In this document: positions 13,509 through 33,509 of the stretch, piece after piece
Layout: the number at the start of each line of letters is the position of its first letter
How positions within the stretch are numbered: position 1 is the stretch's first letter
Source: Cyanoderma ruficeps
Taxonomy: Eukaryota > Chordata > Aves > Passeriformes > Timaliidae
Assembly (NCBI GenBank): GCA_008694505.1
Contig: VZDJ01004378.1
Coordinates: forward strand, 14,222,645-14,286,644
Length of the DNA stretch: 64,000 nt
Direction of reading: 5' to 3'
Notes under the pieces: model-generated
Told to the model about the DNA's origin: nothing
The model's database searches: none
What the model saw: the letters and a program-made list of their open reading frames with translations, nothing else
Made by a program: the position numbers and the translations under genes

Positions 13509-16195
13509 ATACACCATTATTTAGTATGACAGTTTTACATGGGAGCTCTTCACAGGATTTATTGCATATGTAGGTTAAAAATGTTCATTAGGCTAATTCA
13601 TATTTGAAAATAGAAACAAGAACTCGAGTTGAGAAATATATTTCCTTCAGTGAAAATCATTATTTTTATAAATACTTTCAGTAATTACTGTCAAGAGCAT
13701 CCTACTGTCTAAACAGACTAGCATTGTTAATTTCAGAAAGATGAAAAAATAATGTAGCTAAAATATTGGCTGTGATGAAATAAACCACATGTACTGCAAA
13801 AATAAGAGTATGATTTCCATATGCCATTCAGAATATTTTAATTTAGTTTTGCTCTCACTTTCAGAAAGAAATACTGCAAACTCAAGTTCTAAAGGCCTTT
13901 AACACAAAAAAAAATTTTTCATATCCTATCAGTGGAGGTCTTAGTCCAAACTAATTAAAATATTTTTGTACTTTGCTATTTCCAAAAATAGCTGACTGAT
14001 TCTGGACTTTTTTTTATACTTTTTTGATACAAATAAGAAACAGCTGTTCTAGAGTATGGTATTTTTACAGGCAACAATATGCAGTGCTCCTTTTAGTTTC
14101 GTTTTTTGAGGTTTTTTGAAAGAAAATTTAAAATTACATCAGTTTAAAAGTTCTTTCTTTTTCTCTAGTACTTGGAGAAAAGTACTGAACAATTTACTTT
14201 ATTGCACACTTATGAAGTAGAATATATCTACCTCCTCTCAGGTGGCTATGCTCTTTTCTTCAGTCATGTTCCTCTTTACGGGCTGTTTATCAGAGTAGGC
14301 CCAGGAAAACCTAATGACAGTGATGTTGTGAGAGAAGAAGGGTGGAAAATGTGTTCTGTCCTTAAACCTCTTTGCAGAAAATGCATCTTGCAATTTGCAG
14401 GGCAAAAACTGAAAAATCATGAAAGTCATGAGATAAGACCACTGAGCCATGTGCAATGGGGTTCCTCCTAATTCCCCACTTTTTAGCTGTTTGCATCTGA
14501 TCCCATCTTCTTCCCCAATATTAGGCAGAGGGCCTGAGTGCACTTCATTCCTGCAACCCCCCAGGACACATTTCCAGGACTGGTGATCATCTAAACTATA
14601 CTATGGACAGGAGTGGCCTAAGGAGGATGAGAGGTAAATTCTTTTCTCAGATGTTTCTAGGGCACAACCTCTGCAGGATGCCCTTTGTCTTCTGCAACAC
14701 ATCTTTCTAGAATAAAACGTTTTGTTACAATGAAGGAGAAAATATGGACCATTTACTTTCCACAATTGAAATTTTCTGGGTTTTCACAGGTTTTCAAAAT
14801 ATAGACATAGACATAGACATAGACATAGGAAACAGTATTTTAACTCTCCTAAGACAATTTTTTAACCAAAACTAGCAGGAAAAAAAGAGATTTACACAGC
14901 TTTCATATGCACAGTGTGCAGCAGTGTAACAAGAAGACACAAAATTACTCTTCCTTCTTCCTTATTTAAACTTTTATCTTCTCTCAAATATAGCCATTTT
15001 TGCTCTTAATATCTCTGGCAGATGTTCTGGGGTGAATGAGGCAATTAAGAATCCAAAAATCCCATTTCTCCTAGATGCCTCTTTTCTCAAATATTCACTC
15101 ACTGGATATATATTTACTTTCCACTCTGTGGTGTGTAGCAGTTAGCACATCTTCTGGGTTCCATTTCACAAAATTTCCACAGTTAATCTGACACATGCCA
15201 ATGCATCTTAGATGAAAGTTTAGCACCAGTAATATTTTCTTTTCTATCAGTACCTTATTTACATAATAGAACAAAACTGAACAAAGCTTTAAATAAGTAG
15301 TTTACTCAGGAAATATCTTCATTTTTTTTCACAGGTGCAATACTTTCTGCTATCTGTCTGATTTTTAAAACTAAACTTTTGTTTTCCTCAGTCCTTCAGC
15401 TCACTAAGGAATCTAATGATGATTTTGGTATTTTCTGTGATCAGTTCTATTCACTGAGATTGAACTACAGGCTGAAGTGGTTCGTCCTTGCTCCCCACTC
15501 ATCAGACACATACATAGCCTTGGGTTCAAAACCTGGATCCAGAGCAATTCTGACCTTCTCAGTAATTCAGAGAACTCTCCCCTCATACACAGCTCTGGAG
15601 CATAGGCTCAGCTGAAGCAATTCTAATAACTTGCACCTAAAAACGCAATGGCACAATGCACCCAAGATTTGTGCTGGTCTTAACAGAATACTTTTATTGT
15701 GTATATCCTTTCTGCACCTCTGCATTCACCCAAAATAACCCACACATTCAGGTTTATACTTCAGTCATTCAAGGGCACTTGATATTGAAGCCAGAAGTAT
15801 TTTGCAAGAAGAATTCTAAGTCTACTGCATTTACTTGAGAACAATTTGAGTACAAGAGTTATACAAATCTATGGGGAAAAAAGAACAAGACAGACTTGGC
15901 GGCTCCTGCCTCAGCCTCCTCATGATTACAGACAGAATTCTTGTTCAGCCCAGTAAAAGAGAGCTGCACAAGGCAGACTGTTCTTTTATGATTTTCCTGC
16001 TTTCTGTCACCTGAACCCCCAAGCCAGCCTCCATCCTTCAGTAAGTATGCCATGGCTTTGCTCCCATCTAAGTAGAGAAGTGAGGTTTTCTTGGCCACAG
16101 TTAAATGGTACTTTCACACTCCCAAAGGGAAAGTCAGAATTTCACTATTATTGCTTTGCAAATTTAATCGTTCTCCCAGAATATCTCTGCATGCA
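13509..16195. other. Intron sequence, no gene seen
   Basis: AT-rich, with a hexanucleotide microsatellite at 14801-14828. The open frames at about 14172-14543 and 15379-15615 lack recognisable domains and coding character. Confidence 0.55.
14801..14828. repeat. (ATAGAC)n microsatellite
   Basis: About four and a half perfect copies of ATAGAC in tandem. Confidence 0.9.
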
Positions 16196-16351
16196 CACAA
16201 ATATCTTAAGGGTTGGTGCCAAGAGAATAGGGCCAGACTGTTCAGTGGTGCCCAGTGACAGGACAAGGGGCAATAAACAGAAACTGAAACAGGAAATTCA
16301 ATCTGAATATGTTAAAAAACTGTTTTCCTGTGAGAGTGTGTGAGAGACAGA
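16196..16351 (+). mobile_element. CR1 LINE, 5' half of a copy split by an LTR
   Basis: Plus-strand CR1 sequence: ATATCTTAAGGGTTGGTGCC, then TTCAGTGGTGCCCAGTGACA and GGACAAGGGGCAAT. It reaches the CTGTGAGAGTG region, where the LTR interrupts it. It continues, in the same orientation and in the expected order, at 17342. Confidence 0.88.
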
Positions 16352-17341
16352 TGTTATGGTTAAAGGCTTAGACATTGTTATGAAGGATTTTTTGCACAGT
16401 ATGGCAAAACTGTACAAAGAACCTTACACCACTGCAGCCCACCCCTCCCTGAACATGCTTCCTGACTGGAACTTTGGACTGTGAGTTAAGCCACCTAAGG
16501 GAACTAGAGAGAAGAAAAAAATGACACTATATTTAATTAACTCAGGTCGAGAGAGAAGTAAACAAGGCTGAGAGAGAAGAATGTATCCACAAGAAAAACA
16601 AACCCAGCAGCTGTCCTGAAAATCATCTCGGCCTGGGTTCAGGGTTGGGGACGCCAGAGCCCACAGGTTCATCTGCTGAGGCCAGGTTTGCACACACCCT
16701 CAATCAGGGGGAGGAGGAGAATTTTAGGTATGTGGAGTAACCTCTGGTCACAGAGAGTGAACATCCATCTTTCCTCACACAAACTGGCTCAGATGTAAAA
16801 ACTCCCCACACTGAAGGCCACATCCACAGGATATTCATGTGAGGGACAGCTGAGAGGGTGTCATCATCCATCAAAGACTCCCAAAGCTCCCCCCCAGGCT
16901 CATTCCTTAGGCCTTGCACCAGGGGACTACACATGATCCAAGTGGCACAACAGATGCAGAGTCTGTTGCAAGAGACAGTGTCAAACTTAGTCTCTGCAGG
17001 GGAGGCACTTGGGGGTTCCCCCTTTGCCTAAACGTGTATAAATCCATTGAAATGTGTTTTATGGGAACCTCACCACCAAGAAGACCAGAAAAGGATCAAT
17101 GGGACACCATCAGGTACCACAGAGCAGTGACATTTTCTATTTTATCTGTCCCTCTGCCACTATTTTTCTCTCCCACCCTGCCCTTCCCCACCTTTCTCTA
17201 TTTCTTTCTATTTCTCTGTCTCTACCTCAAATTTACCGTTAAATAAAATCCATATTATTGACTTCAACGTATGGTCTCATTTGCACCTTAATTCGGGCAG
17301 AAGCATCTCTCTAAAAATTTTAATTAAATCGGACCATAGCA
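16352..17341 (+). mobile_element. Solo LTR of an endogenous retrovirus inserted in CR1
   Basis: About 990 bp lie between the two halves of a CR1. The left edge TGTTATGGT is the inverted complement, with one mismatch, of the right edge ACCATAGCA, giving TG...CA ends typical of an LTR. In plus orientation there is a TATA box (TATAAAT, 17037-17043) and a polyadenylation signal AATAAA (17242-17247), followed by about 95 bp of U5-like sequence. No gag, pol or env sequence is present. The short target duplication is not clean: the flanks share ACAGA, but on the right it sits five bases away from the LTR edge. The family name is not assigned. Confidence 0.82.
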
Positions 17342-17499
17342 GGGTAACAGACCATTGGAACAGGCTGTGCAGAGGTTGTGGAGCCTCCTTCTCAGGAGAT
17401 ATTCAAGACCCGGACACAAGCTCCTGTAACCTGCTCCAGGTGAACCTAGATGATCTCCAGGGGTCCCTTCCCACACCAACAATTGTCTGATTCTGTGTA
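17342..17499 (+). mobile_element. CR1 LINE, 3' half of a copy split by an LTR
   Basis: It resumes CR1 at CATTGGAACAGGCTGTGCAG and runs through GAGGTTGTGGAGCCTCCTTC, GATGATCTCCAGGGGTCCCT and the terminal GTCTGATTCTGTGTA. Confidence 0.92.
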
Positions 17500-18176
17500 T
17501 TTTAGCTCAACAAGGAGAAATGAATGTATATCATTTGCAGAATGATATACAGATATAAATAAATCTGTCACAGACTAGATTTCACTGGCTTCTGGACTGC
17601 AAAATGAGAGACTTTATTTGAAAATTAGAAATAAAATAAGACCTTTAGAATTTTATTCACACATTATGACCCTGATACAGGAGAAGAGCTTTTAGGCAGA
17701 TAAAAGAACAACTTCCAAATTGAGTCCTCCTGCTAAGAGACTTTCCAAAAGTTCCAGAAGCTGTCCAATAGGTTGTAAATTATTTGATAGAGGAATTCAG
17801 GGAAGTATTCACACTTACACTTAAAGCTTGAATTCTCACTTTTTGAAAGGAATGAGCTCTGAAGGGTGTTTCAGAGAACCTAGAGGAGATGCCTAAAATT
17901 AGATGTGGAAAATTCCCTGAGTTTTCAGTTAGTTTGAAAATCACCACTATTTTTTGAGACTCCCATATATAAATTATGAACACTTAAAAAACACTAAAAT
18001 GGTCCACGTACGCTATTTCAACTTCACTAAAATGGTCCACACAAGCTATATCAGTGATGACCTTGCATTTTCCCCTTCCATCCAAGTCTCTTGTACCTCT
18101 TACACACATATGCATACATATATACATTGTCTTCTAAAATGATTACAAATTTTACAGATTTACATTGAGTCTTTTA
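17500..18176. other. Intron sequence with a 33-bp tandem duplication
   Basis: AT-rich with no gene seen. The notable content is the tandem repeat at 17992-18057, listed separately. Confidence 0.55.
17992..18057. repeat. Two-copy 33-bp tandem duplication
   Basis: CACTAAAATGGTCCAC begins at 17992 and again at 18025, with related GCTAT sequence after each. The two units are adjacent and diverge by several substitutions. Confidence 0.85.
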
Positions 18177-18241
18177 TGGCTGGACTCACAACCTCAAGGG
18201 CTTTTCCCATGTAGGTGATAATTCTATCATTCAATGATTCT
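18177..18241 (+). mobile_element. Decayed CR1 3' tail
   Basis: TGGCTGGACTCACAACCTCA, then GGGCTTTTCCCATGTAGGTG, then ATTCTATCATTCAATGATTC. This matches the last 60-70 bases of CR1 in plus orientation with substitutions. Confidence 0.65.
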
Positions 18242-18876
18242 AACTCTCTATTGCAGAGGAAGACTGACCCAGTGAGCCTTAAAACAGTAAAATTCCTCAG
18301 CCCTCATTGAACAGAACTCAATTTTTTGTTCAGAAAGAAACTTTATAAACCACAAACCAAAACAAAGAAAATATTTTTATATGGATACTTCCCATAACAG
18401 CTGACTGCTTCTGAATGTTTCCTTGGCACCTGTATGACTAAAGAACAGCTGTTCTAAAACATGACATTGTGCAAGCAATTACTAACACTGTTGGAGAGTA
18501 AATTCAGTGAAGAGTGTCAAGAGAGGAGGGCACAGTCTTTATACATCATCAGCAGAAAATTAATACAGATGAAAATTAGGTTAACATATGCCCTGAATGT
18601 TATAGAAATAATCTCTACATGGGATCTGCTTTTTCAGGCACAAACAAAACAATCTCAGTATGTGAAATCCTTTCAGTCAGATTATGGGGTATGCAGTAGA
18701 TATGCACACATATGGGACAGTCATTGTTCACTGTATGGAATGCGTATTGGAAAACCTAAGGGACAGTGCAAAAAAAATTAATACTGGCACTACAATATAT
18801 GTCCTTCATACAGGAAAGCAGATATTGATGTTTAAAGATAGAATTGGTCCTAAACTTGCCAATACAGTAAATTTTC

Positions 18877-18945
18877 ACACCTAGATAGAATGGTTTGTGG
18901 CGTAAGGGATGTTAAACATCATCCAGTTCCACACATATAGTGTTA
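18877..18945 (-). mobile_element. Decayed CR1 3' tail
   Basis: GATAGAATGGTTTGTGGCGT, AAGGGATGTTAAACATCATC and CAGTTCCACAC follow the antisense CR1 terminus with many differences. Confidence 0.6.
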
Positions 18946-19238
18946 AGGATCAGATTGTAATTATAACATGATATTGACTCATTATATTTGACTTATAAAA
19001 ATGATATGACCTTTAAAAGTTAAATTTTGAGAAAATATAATGTAAAGGAAACTGTAAACTATTCAGGTTTTATTTTCAATTATATTCTTGTTTGATAGTC
19101 CCAGATGTATTTCTCCCAGGAAAAAAGACAGAAAAAAATGAAATTGTCATGCTAGCAGAGAAAAATCTGCTTGGTTTTTCCACCACAGAAAGCTGATTTC
19201 AGGGTCTTGAACATAAACTTGTCATGACCGTCCAATAT

Positions 19239-19665
19239 CACAGAATCACAGAATCACTATGTTGGAAGAGACCTTCAAGATCATTGAGTACAACTAAACC
19301 ATGGCACCGAGTGCCACATCCAGTCTTTGCTTAAACACATCCAGGGATGGTGACTCCACCACCTCCCCAGGCAGATCATTCCAGTACATAATTATTCTTT
19401 CCATGAAAAATGTTTTCCTAATATCCAACCTCTATTTCCCTTGGTGCAGCTTGGGACTGTGTCCTCTTGTTCTGTCAGTTGCTGCCTGGAGAAAGAGACC
19501 AACCCCCACCTGGCTACAGCCACCTTTCAGGGAGTTGTAGAGAGTGATAAGGTCACCTCTGAGTCTCCTTTTCTCCAGGCTAAACAACCCCAGCTCCCTC
19601 AGCCATTCCTCACAAGGCTTGTGTCCAAGCCCCTTACCAGCCTCGCTGCCTCCTCTGGACCAACA
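19239..19665 (-). mobile_element. CR1 LINE 3' end, well preserved
   Basis: It starts with the antisense terminus CACAGAATCACAGAATCAC and continues through CR1 3'UTR and ORF2-end sequence (AGGGAGTTGTAGAGAGTGAT, CTCCAGGCTAAACAACCCCA) to about TCCTCTGGACC. It belongs to the same subfamily as the copy at 58237-58816: over roughly 120 bp I see a single difference between them. Open frames here on both strands are CR1 remnants. Confidence 0.95.
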
Positions 19666-22485
19666 TATCTCAAGATATAAGACTGGCTCCAAAGCCATCA
19701 GAAGACCCAAACACAGCCTTTTCTACATGTCAAATTCCAAGGGTAGAAACTTCAACCATAAGGTATATGCAGAGCTTTCCTGCACATAAGGATTCACATC
19801 CTCACAGTAACTCAGTAGACTCTCGTTACCAGCGTTAAGTATTTATACAGAGACAGAAAATGACATTTCCTCAAAAGGTTTACTTGCGTATACTTATCTG
19901 ATATTTATCATTAAAATTTTCTAAGAATTATCCTGTTTACAACTCCTGTATTACATATCTGTGCTGGAAGAATGCTCTTTAAAGACAGTGTAGCCAGTAC
20001 ATTCAATGACTAAAAATATTTTCAGAATGGGGGAAGGTTCTGGAGAGTGGACACAGGCAACTGCAGCAATGCCATTGGATTGCTGTGGCACAGCATCCTG
20101 CTCCGTGATGTATGATAGGAATCTTCAGATCACTAAACAGTCTTTCTCTTCCTTCCTGATCACAGCTGCATCTAACATCCATTGTTTTCCTGTTTGACTC
20201 CAAGCAGAAGTTTATTTCAGACATTTTCTATGACATAATATACATTTAGGCAAATGAAAAATTCAGACTACAACTGCAAGCCCATAAAATAATATTTTAA
20301 ATATGGAAATGCTAACAAAAATACATATTACTATGTGCTGCATTAATTGAGCACTTAAAAAGTTAACAAAAAAAGAAAAATTCTGATCAACAGATCCAAG
20401 AGCATATATTATGTAATATATTTCATACTATTTTCATGATTTTAGTAAAAACTGTGGCATGCAAATGTAATCATTCTGGTTTTCTAGGTATAAGACTAAA
20501 GAAATCTAGCAGAATGAATTACTCAGTACACATAACTCTACTGGAGGAATTTGAAACCAAGAATAAAATTGGAAAAGTGGGTCTGATTCCAGTATTAGGG
20601 AAATGTCAACATTTACTCATGATAGGAACAAGTTACAGAAGAATAAGCATACTATGAGTGGTTTTTTCAGTCCTAAGATCTTACAATATTTTCCTAACAA
20701 AGAAGTATAGGAAAGCTTAATCTTCTGAAGCAGAAATTGGCTAAAGAAACATTTGATTGGTAGGACAGTTATCTAAAGAAGAAAGTATTACTACAAATGG
20801 AAATATTAAAAAGTTTGGAATTTGAAACTGTAAAATCAACTATATGACTTTTACAAGAATATAATGTTTTTTGCAATCATCTTCTTTCCTCCAGTATAAA
20901 ATTCTGAATGTATTTAAGAACATTACTCTGGGTACTTGCTTGTGGAAAGTTAATAAAAATTTGGCATAGAGATTACAAGACCAGGCCCAAAAAAAAAACC
21001 TCTGTCCTTTTCCTATTCTCAGAAAAACCTCAGGAAGCCATACTACTTGCCAAATATAAATAGAAACATTTTTAAGTGAACAGTATATGGGAAAATGCAT
21101 GATAAGGGAAATTGCAACACTGGAACTTGTCCCTCCATGGCTGCTTCAAGGACAGACAAGATTCACAGCCAAGGTGGGAATGGGGTAAAAACGAAGGCAG
21201 CCTTTTGCTGTGATGGAGCTGGCAGCACAGGGAAGAAATAGGCCCAACTCTACTATTGCAATGATTTCTGCACCCATGTTCTAGTGAACCAACAGAACTA
21301 CTGGCACCTTGGCAGTAAGACTCTTTTCTCCTTTAGACCCTGACAGAAGGCCAAGGCGTGTTATCTCCTGAATTCTAACAGATATGGTATTAACATTTTA
21401 GACTGCAATGACAGATACTGATACAAAAGTGTTTGACTGGCTGTTCTATTTTATCTTCAAGCAAACGGCAATTTTTGGATTAGCTTCTGATCCTGATGAC
21501 TGAAACTTTCAAACCAGGCTAAAGCTAGATAAGAACATCTAATATCTTTCTTCCCTATGCCTGCTAAAATAATTATCTTCTTCCTTTGTTTCTATATTTA
21601 AATATTAATTACACTTAGAATTCAGCTAGCAAAAGCTGCACACAAAACATTCTCATTTAAAAGAATTTATCTCTGGGCCAAACTTCCACAAGAGATAAGA
21701 TGGTCCATGTTTGAGACAGCGAATATGACAAAAGAGGTTTTGAATGAAGCAGGACTGACGGAAAAATAATACATGAGTGGATTTGTCCATCTAATATTTT
21801 GACAGACCTTACTCACAGTTTCCAGCCTCACCTGGAAGTTCCTAAGGCATCCACACACATTCCTCTACATGCCTACAACTTCCCTCATTTAAATATTAGA
21901 CTTTTTTTTTAATTCCAGTAAAGAACCTGGGAATATGCAGAACAACTCTTCTGTCCTTTGACAGATCAACACAACCAGAAGGTGAATTTATGCACAGGGT
22001 CAGATCCCTCAACAAATGTTACAGTCCAGGAACTTCAAAAAAGTGCAAACTGAGGAAAAAAAAAGTACTGCAACTACTTACCCTCTATATTAGAGCCCCC
22101 AGAGTGGAACTGGGAGACCTGAATTTGGTGTCCTCTTTAGCTCACAGTTCAAACCACATGTCCTATATCTTATATCCCCAAAGAATGGCATTACCTCCAA
22201 TCGGGCTCACTCAAAGAAAAACAAGAAGGAGCATGTAGCTATTTAGTGGTTGCTTAGGTCTTATATCTGATTTCTGTCCTCTGCACTGAGGTTACTTTCT
22301 GTTTTTAAAATTGAATACAAACACTCTCAATTTCTGTGTTATGGATGCTGTCTTCTACACGGTGTAAAATCCTCAACAGAAAGGACAAATATAAATCCAC
22401 ACTAAATCACTGTAACTTCATGATGAAGGTATTTCTACAGAAAGTTTGAATACTTCAAAGATCTCCTATGTAACCATTAGGGCTA

Positions 22486-22521
22486 TTCTCTATTCTTATC
22501 TAGACAGATAAGAATAGAGAA
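22486..22521. repeat. Perfect inverted repeat, 16-bp arms, 4-nt loop
   Basis: Left arm 22486-22501 (TTCTCTATTCTTATCT), loop AGAC, right arm 22506-22521, the exact reverse complement. It is not associated with a recognisable transposon. Confidence 0.97.
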
Positions 22522-24767
22522 GCAAGGCAGCTGAGGAAGGCAGACTCATCCAAGAGGGGTGACCTATCCACCAGCTTTGGGGTCTCAGTGGTTCCTTCAT
22601 TCAACTGGATTTCAGAACAGCTCCTCCTCTGCAAGGAGAAACCAAAATTCATTATCTCCTTGTGAATAGAAAGATGTTTCCTTAGACTTCTAATTTAGTG
22701 CAAATTCACAGAAAAGTAGGAGCAGCAATTCTGCATCACATATGATAGTTTAGTTTATCTATATGATGGGCATCAGATGAGTAAGTTCAGCTTTTAAGTG
22801 ACTTTTTAAATGAAAAAAAGAAATATCATGACTTTTCATGATAACTCAAAAAATACTCATTACTTATCTACCTAGAGTGTTTTCTGGTTCCCTAACAAAT
22901 TCCTTCTGGCATGCACGCATTCATCATCAGCCATCTTTTTAAATTACTTTTTTTTTTCCAGTTGAACTTATTGGTTTGCATTTTGAGAAATATTAAACTG
23001 TCCTTAGATTCAAATGCACTCTTCAATTAATTAGAATATTTTATTGCATTATCGATGTAAAAAAAAACTTAAGTGATCAAAAAATTCACAGATTTATGTA
23101 TTTTGAAAGAATTTTTCATTTTAGGGTGGAAACTTTGTGTCACAGTAGCCTCTTCTCTAGAAAGGAGTGCTTGTAAGGGGGTATCGGTTTATTTTTTTCT
23201 CAAAAGGACCAGTTCAACATTTGACACCTTAAACATGGGCTGTGATATAATGGTCATCAAATCAATTCATGCTCCCTATGACAGAAATAGTAAAAAGGCA
23301 GTGATGCTGAACTGATGCCTGCCTGCCATATCTGCCAGCAAACACTATATGTTTGTACAGGTTTGTTGGTTTTCCAAGGGCTAGCAATGTGTAGGAGGAT
23401 CAGGATTAGTCTTTATCAGTTTTTCGGCTCAGACACTTGACAACATCCTTTTGGAGATTGATATGCCTCTCTCCTCATATGTAGCTACTGCAGCACAAAT
23501 GCTTCTGGTACTGTGAGCTGATTCTCAGGTGCACATGCTTGGATAAGGCAGTCACCATGGTGTCAGGGTCCATAGCAAAATGAAAACAAAAAGCAGAGTT
23601 ACCAGGGTTTTTTTACAGAATACAGGATAAATGGAGTATAAGTATGTGCATAGCCAGGAACGATGCTGAAGAACTCAGCGTAATCCTGTGTGTAGGTTAA
23701 AAAAAAAAGAGCAAGATTTGTGTTGTTTTAAACAGTTTAACATCCTTAGCTCTTGGTCTTACTGTCCATAATGATGAAGCTTCAACCATCAGTCAAGATA
23801 ATGGGAGCAGAAGTGTCTTCAAACCAGACTTCTCAAGGGAAAGAAGGCCGGATTTGGCACCCACACACATCACACTGAAAAGATGTAATCTGAAATCCCA
23901 GCTGTAACCCTGTTGCTCAATTGCTCCTCAGAGCCTGGTTTCCCATGCCCTGCCTTGGCCTTTATTTTTCTTGCTGCTGACTTGGGAGTTTTCATTTGTG
24001 CCATATCCCTGAAATAAGTGCAACAAGCCTAGAGATAACCTGTCAGAATCATCTGTTTATATTCCTCCTGAAGTCTGCCTGGAGAGCAGACTGCTCATTA
24101 AACAATTTTTCACACACTGATGGTCTTTTTCTTCTTGTACTTTTTCTTTTCTTTAACAATAGCTTTCTGAAAAAGAGATGGGTTTGAAAGTTAGTGCAAC
24201 TAGTGAATATTATGAGTAAGTTAATAGGAAAGTAAAGATTTTTTTTAAAATGCAGATTATAGATTTTTGGAATTGTAGGGGCTCCTTCAAAGTCATTAGG
24301 GTCTGTCATGTCAATATGTTAGTAAGGACTTTTATAAATGAAGATTAATGATGCTAGGGATAATTAGTGCTGAAAAAACTCACATGTTTGTCAGTATTTG
24401 GAAACTCCATGCAAAGGTGAACAGGGTCATGTTCTCCTTCAATGTACCTTAGCTCCATTTTTGCCATGAAAGCAGGGGGAAGATTTTCTATGACACAATG
24501 GGAATTTAAACTCCCAGTATCTTTGGAAATCAATGGTAATTGAGCTGCATAACTCTGATTTTTGGGGGTTTTTTTTAATAAAAACCCCAGTATACAGTGA
24601 GTGTAGCTAAATCCACAAGCCAAAATCTTTCTGAATGTTTTTTTTTTCTTTCCAAAAGAAATTGAACAGGTAAAGTAGCTGCTTTTCCAAATTAAACACT
24701 CAAGTCATGCTTCTCATTATTTTCCCTGGAAGACTTCTTCTATATTTCGTTAAAGGCACAACATTTC

Positions 24768-24801
24768 ATTTGTATCTTTTCTTGTATGAAAAGATACAAA
24801 T
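24768..24801. repeat. Perfect inverted repeat, 14-bp arms, 6-nt loop
   Basis: Left arm 24768-24781 (ATTTGTATCTTTTC), loop TTGTAT, right arm 24788-24801, the exact reverse complement. Confidence 0.97.
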
Positions 24802-26514
24802 TAAAGAAAAAGGACCACTTCGTTAGCATGCAGGAATTTAAAGTCCCTATAGCTAATAATCTGATTTTTAAGGAGGGCCCATGCACTTTTCTTTTTTACC
24901 TAAAAAAATAAATTAAATATTCCTTAAGTTATCTCTGCTATAAGACTGAGGCTCAAACACTGTCCAGGTAATCAATGGTATAGTTCTGCTGATTTCCCTT
25001 GCACAGAAAAGCTACAACTGGTGGTGGATGTTTTTATTCTTAATTATGAAGCGCTAAATCCCAAAATAGTCCTTATGGTTATAATTTGTTTCTATGAAAT
25101 ACGAGGTTATAGGTTTTATTCATCAGTTTTCCAAAAAGTTCACCAAGCATACTTTGGCAAAGTTTGAATTCCATAGAAGCAAACACAGCTTGACCAGCCC
25201 TTGCATATGGAATCAAAATGGTCTGGATATCAGCTTTTTGGATGTTTAAACAGAAATAATCAAAGCAAAAGAGTTCTGAATGCAGGCTAGGATGTCATGG
25301 CTCTTTTCCAATGGACAACTAAACTGGGAGGCCACAGCAGAAATCTGTGTTCTGGTTTGGAGGGGGAACAAGGCTGAGCAAACGAGATCAGTATATTGAT
25401 ACTGTTCTTGTCTGGCATGATGCCCACCTGCTGGCCTGCAGGACCACATCAGATCCTGTTTGACGGCAGTCAAATTGCAACTTGTGTAAGACTTTACAGA
25501 AAGTGTCCCTGCATCCTAAAGGCCTTAATCAGTGGAGCATTTTGAAGAAAGGTATCTTCATACAACAGAAAAATACCTAGCAGCTTGATATATAAAAATG
25601 CCTGCTCATAAAAATCCAATCATCAGAGTGAACATTATAAAATGTACATGAAACCAGAGAAATTAACTAAGGGGTTTTTGAATCCTTCCTCTGGGTTGTG
25701 ATAAAGTTTATGTTCCACCCGTGCTTCATCCAGATTGTTAGAGTTTATTCTGATCTTGTATAAGCAGATAAACAGTCAAAGACACAATATCACAATGAGA
25801 AATGAAGTTCAAAATCCTGTTATAATGCAGATCACATTTCAAGTTATATTAGCCTATAAGAAGTCATCAGGTTGTGAATCTGGAGAGCTTGTTCCTTGTG
25901 TTAGGGTTAACAAAAAAAAATATGAAAGAAAAACTTTTTACTATATTAAATAATCTATCACAGCTTGTGCTGTCTGTATACATACATATTAAGTGCTGGA
26001 ATGACCAAGAGGAAACAAATCTCACATTGTCACAAAAGTTCCTGGTCAGGTGTTAGGAGTGAAGTATGGAAATCAGACAATACTGAAAGCAGAAATCTTT
26101 TTTTGATGAGGAAACAATCTCATTCAATAAACATTATCAATTAAGTTAGTCTTGGTAGATAACTGCACACAGAAGCATCATATAAGTTACTACAACTTGT
26201 TTCTTTCTAGGATTTATTCCAGGAATTCATTTGCATCATATATATCTACTGATATAACTATTTTTATGAGACAAAAAGTATTCACTATGTTATTTTTTAT
26301 TTTATCACACTTTTTTAGCATTTTTCCAACTATACCATCATTACAAAATTACTTAAACTTTTAATAATTTAGTGAAAGTCTATCCATTGAAAACTCTCAC
26401 TCTTGGATACTAATTAGTGAACATCATCAGGAGACACTAATAGGCATGAGGAGAAAAGATCACATAGACCATATCCTTCTGAATTTGTTGATGGAGGCCA
26501 CAGATAAAACACTA

Positions 26515-33509
<6,995 letters not shown>

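Noticed and set aside
24260..24312. GGAATTGTAGGGGCTCCTTC-like sequence resembling an old LINE 3' end
   Set aside because: The match is too short and too loose to separate from chance.
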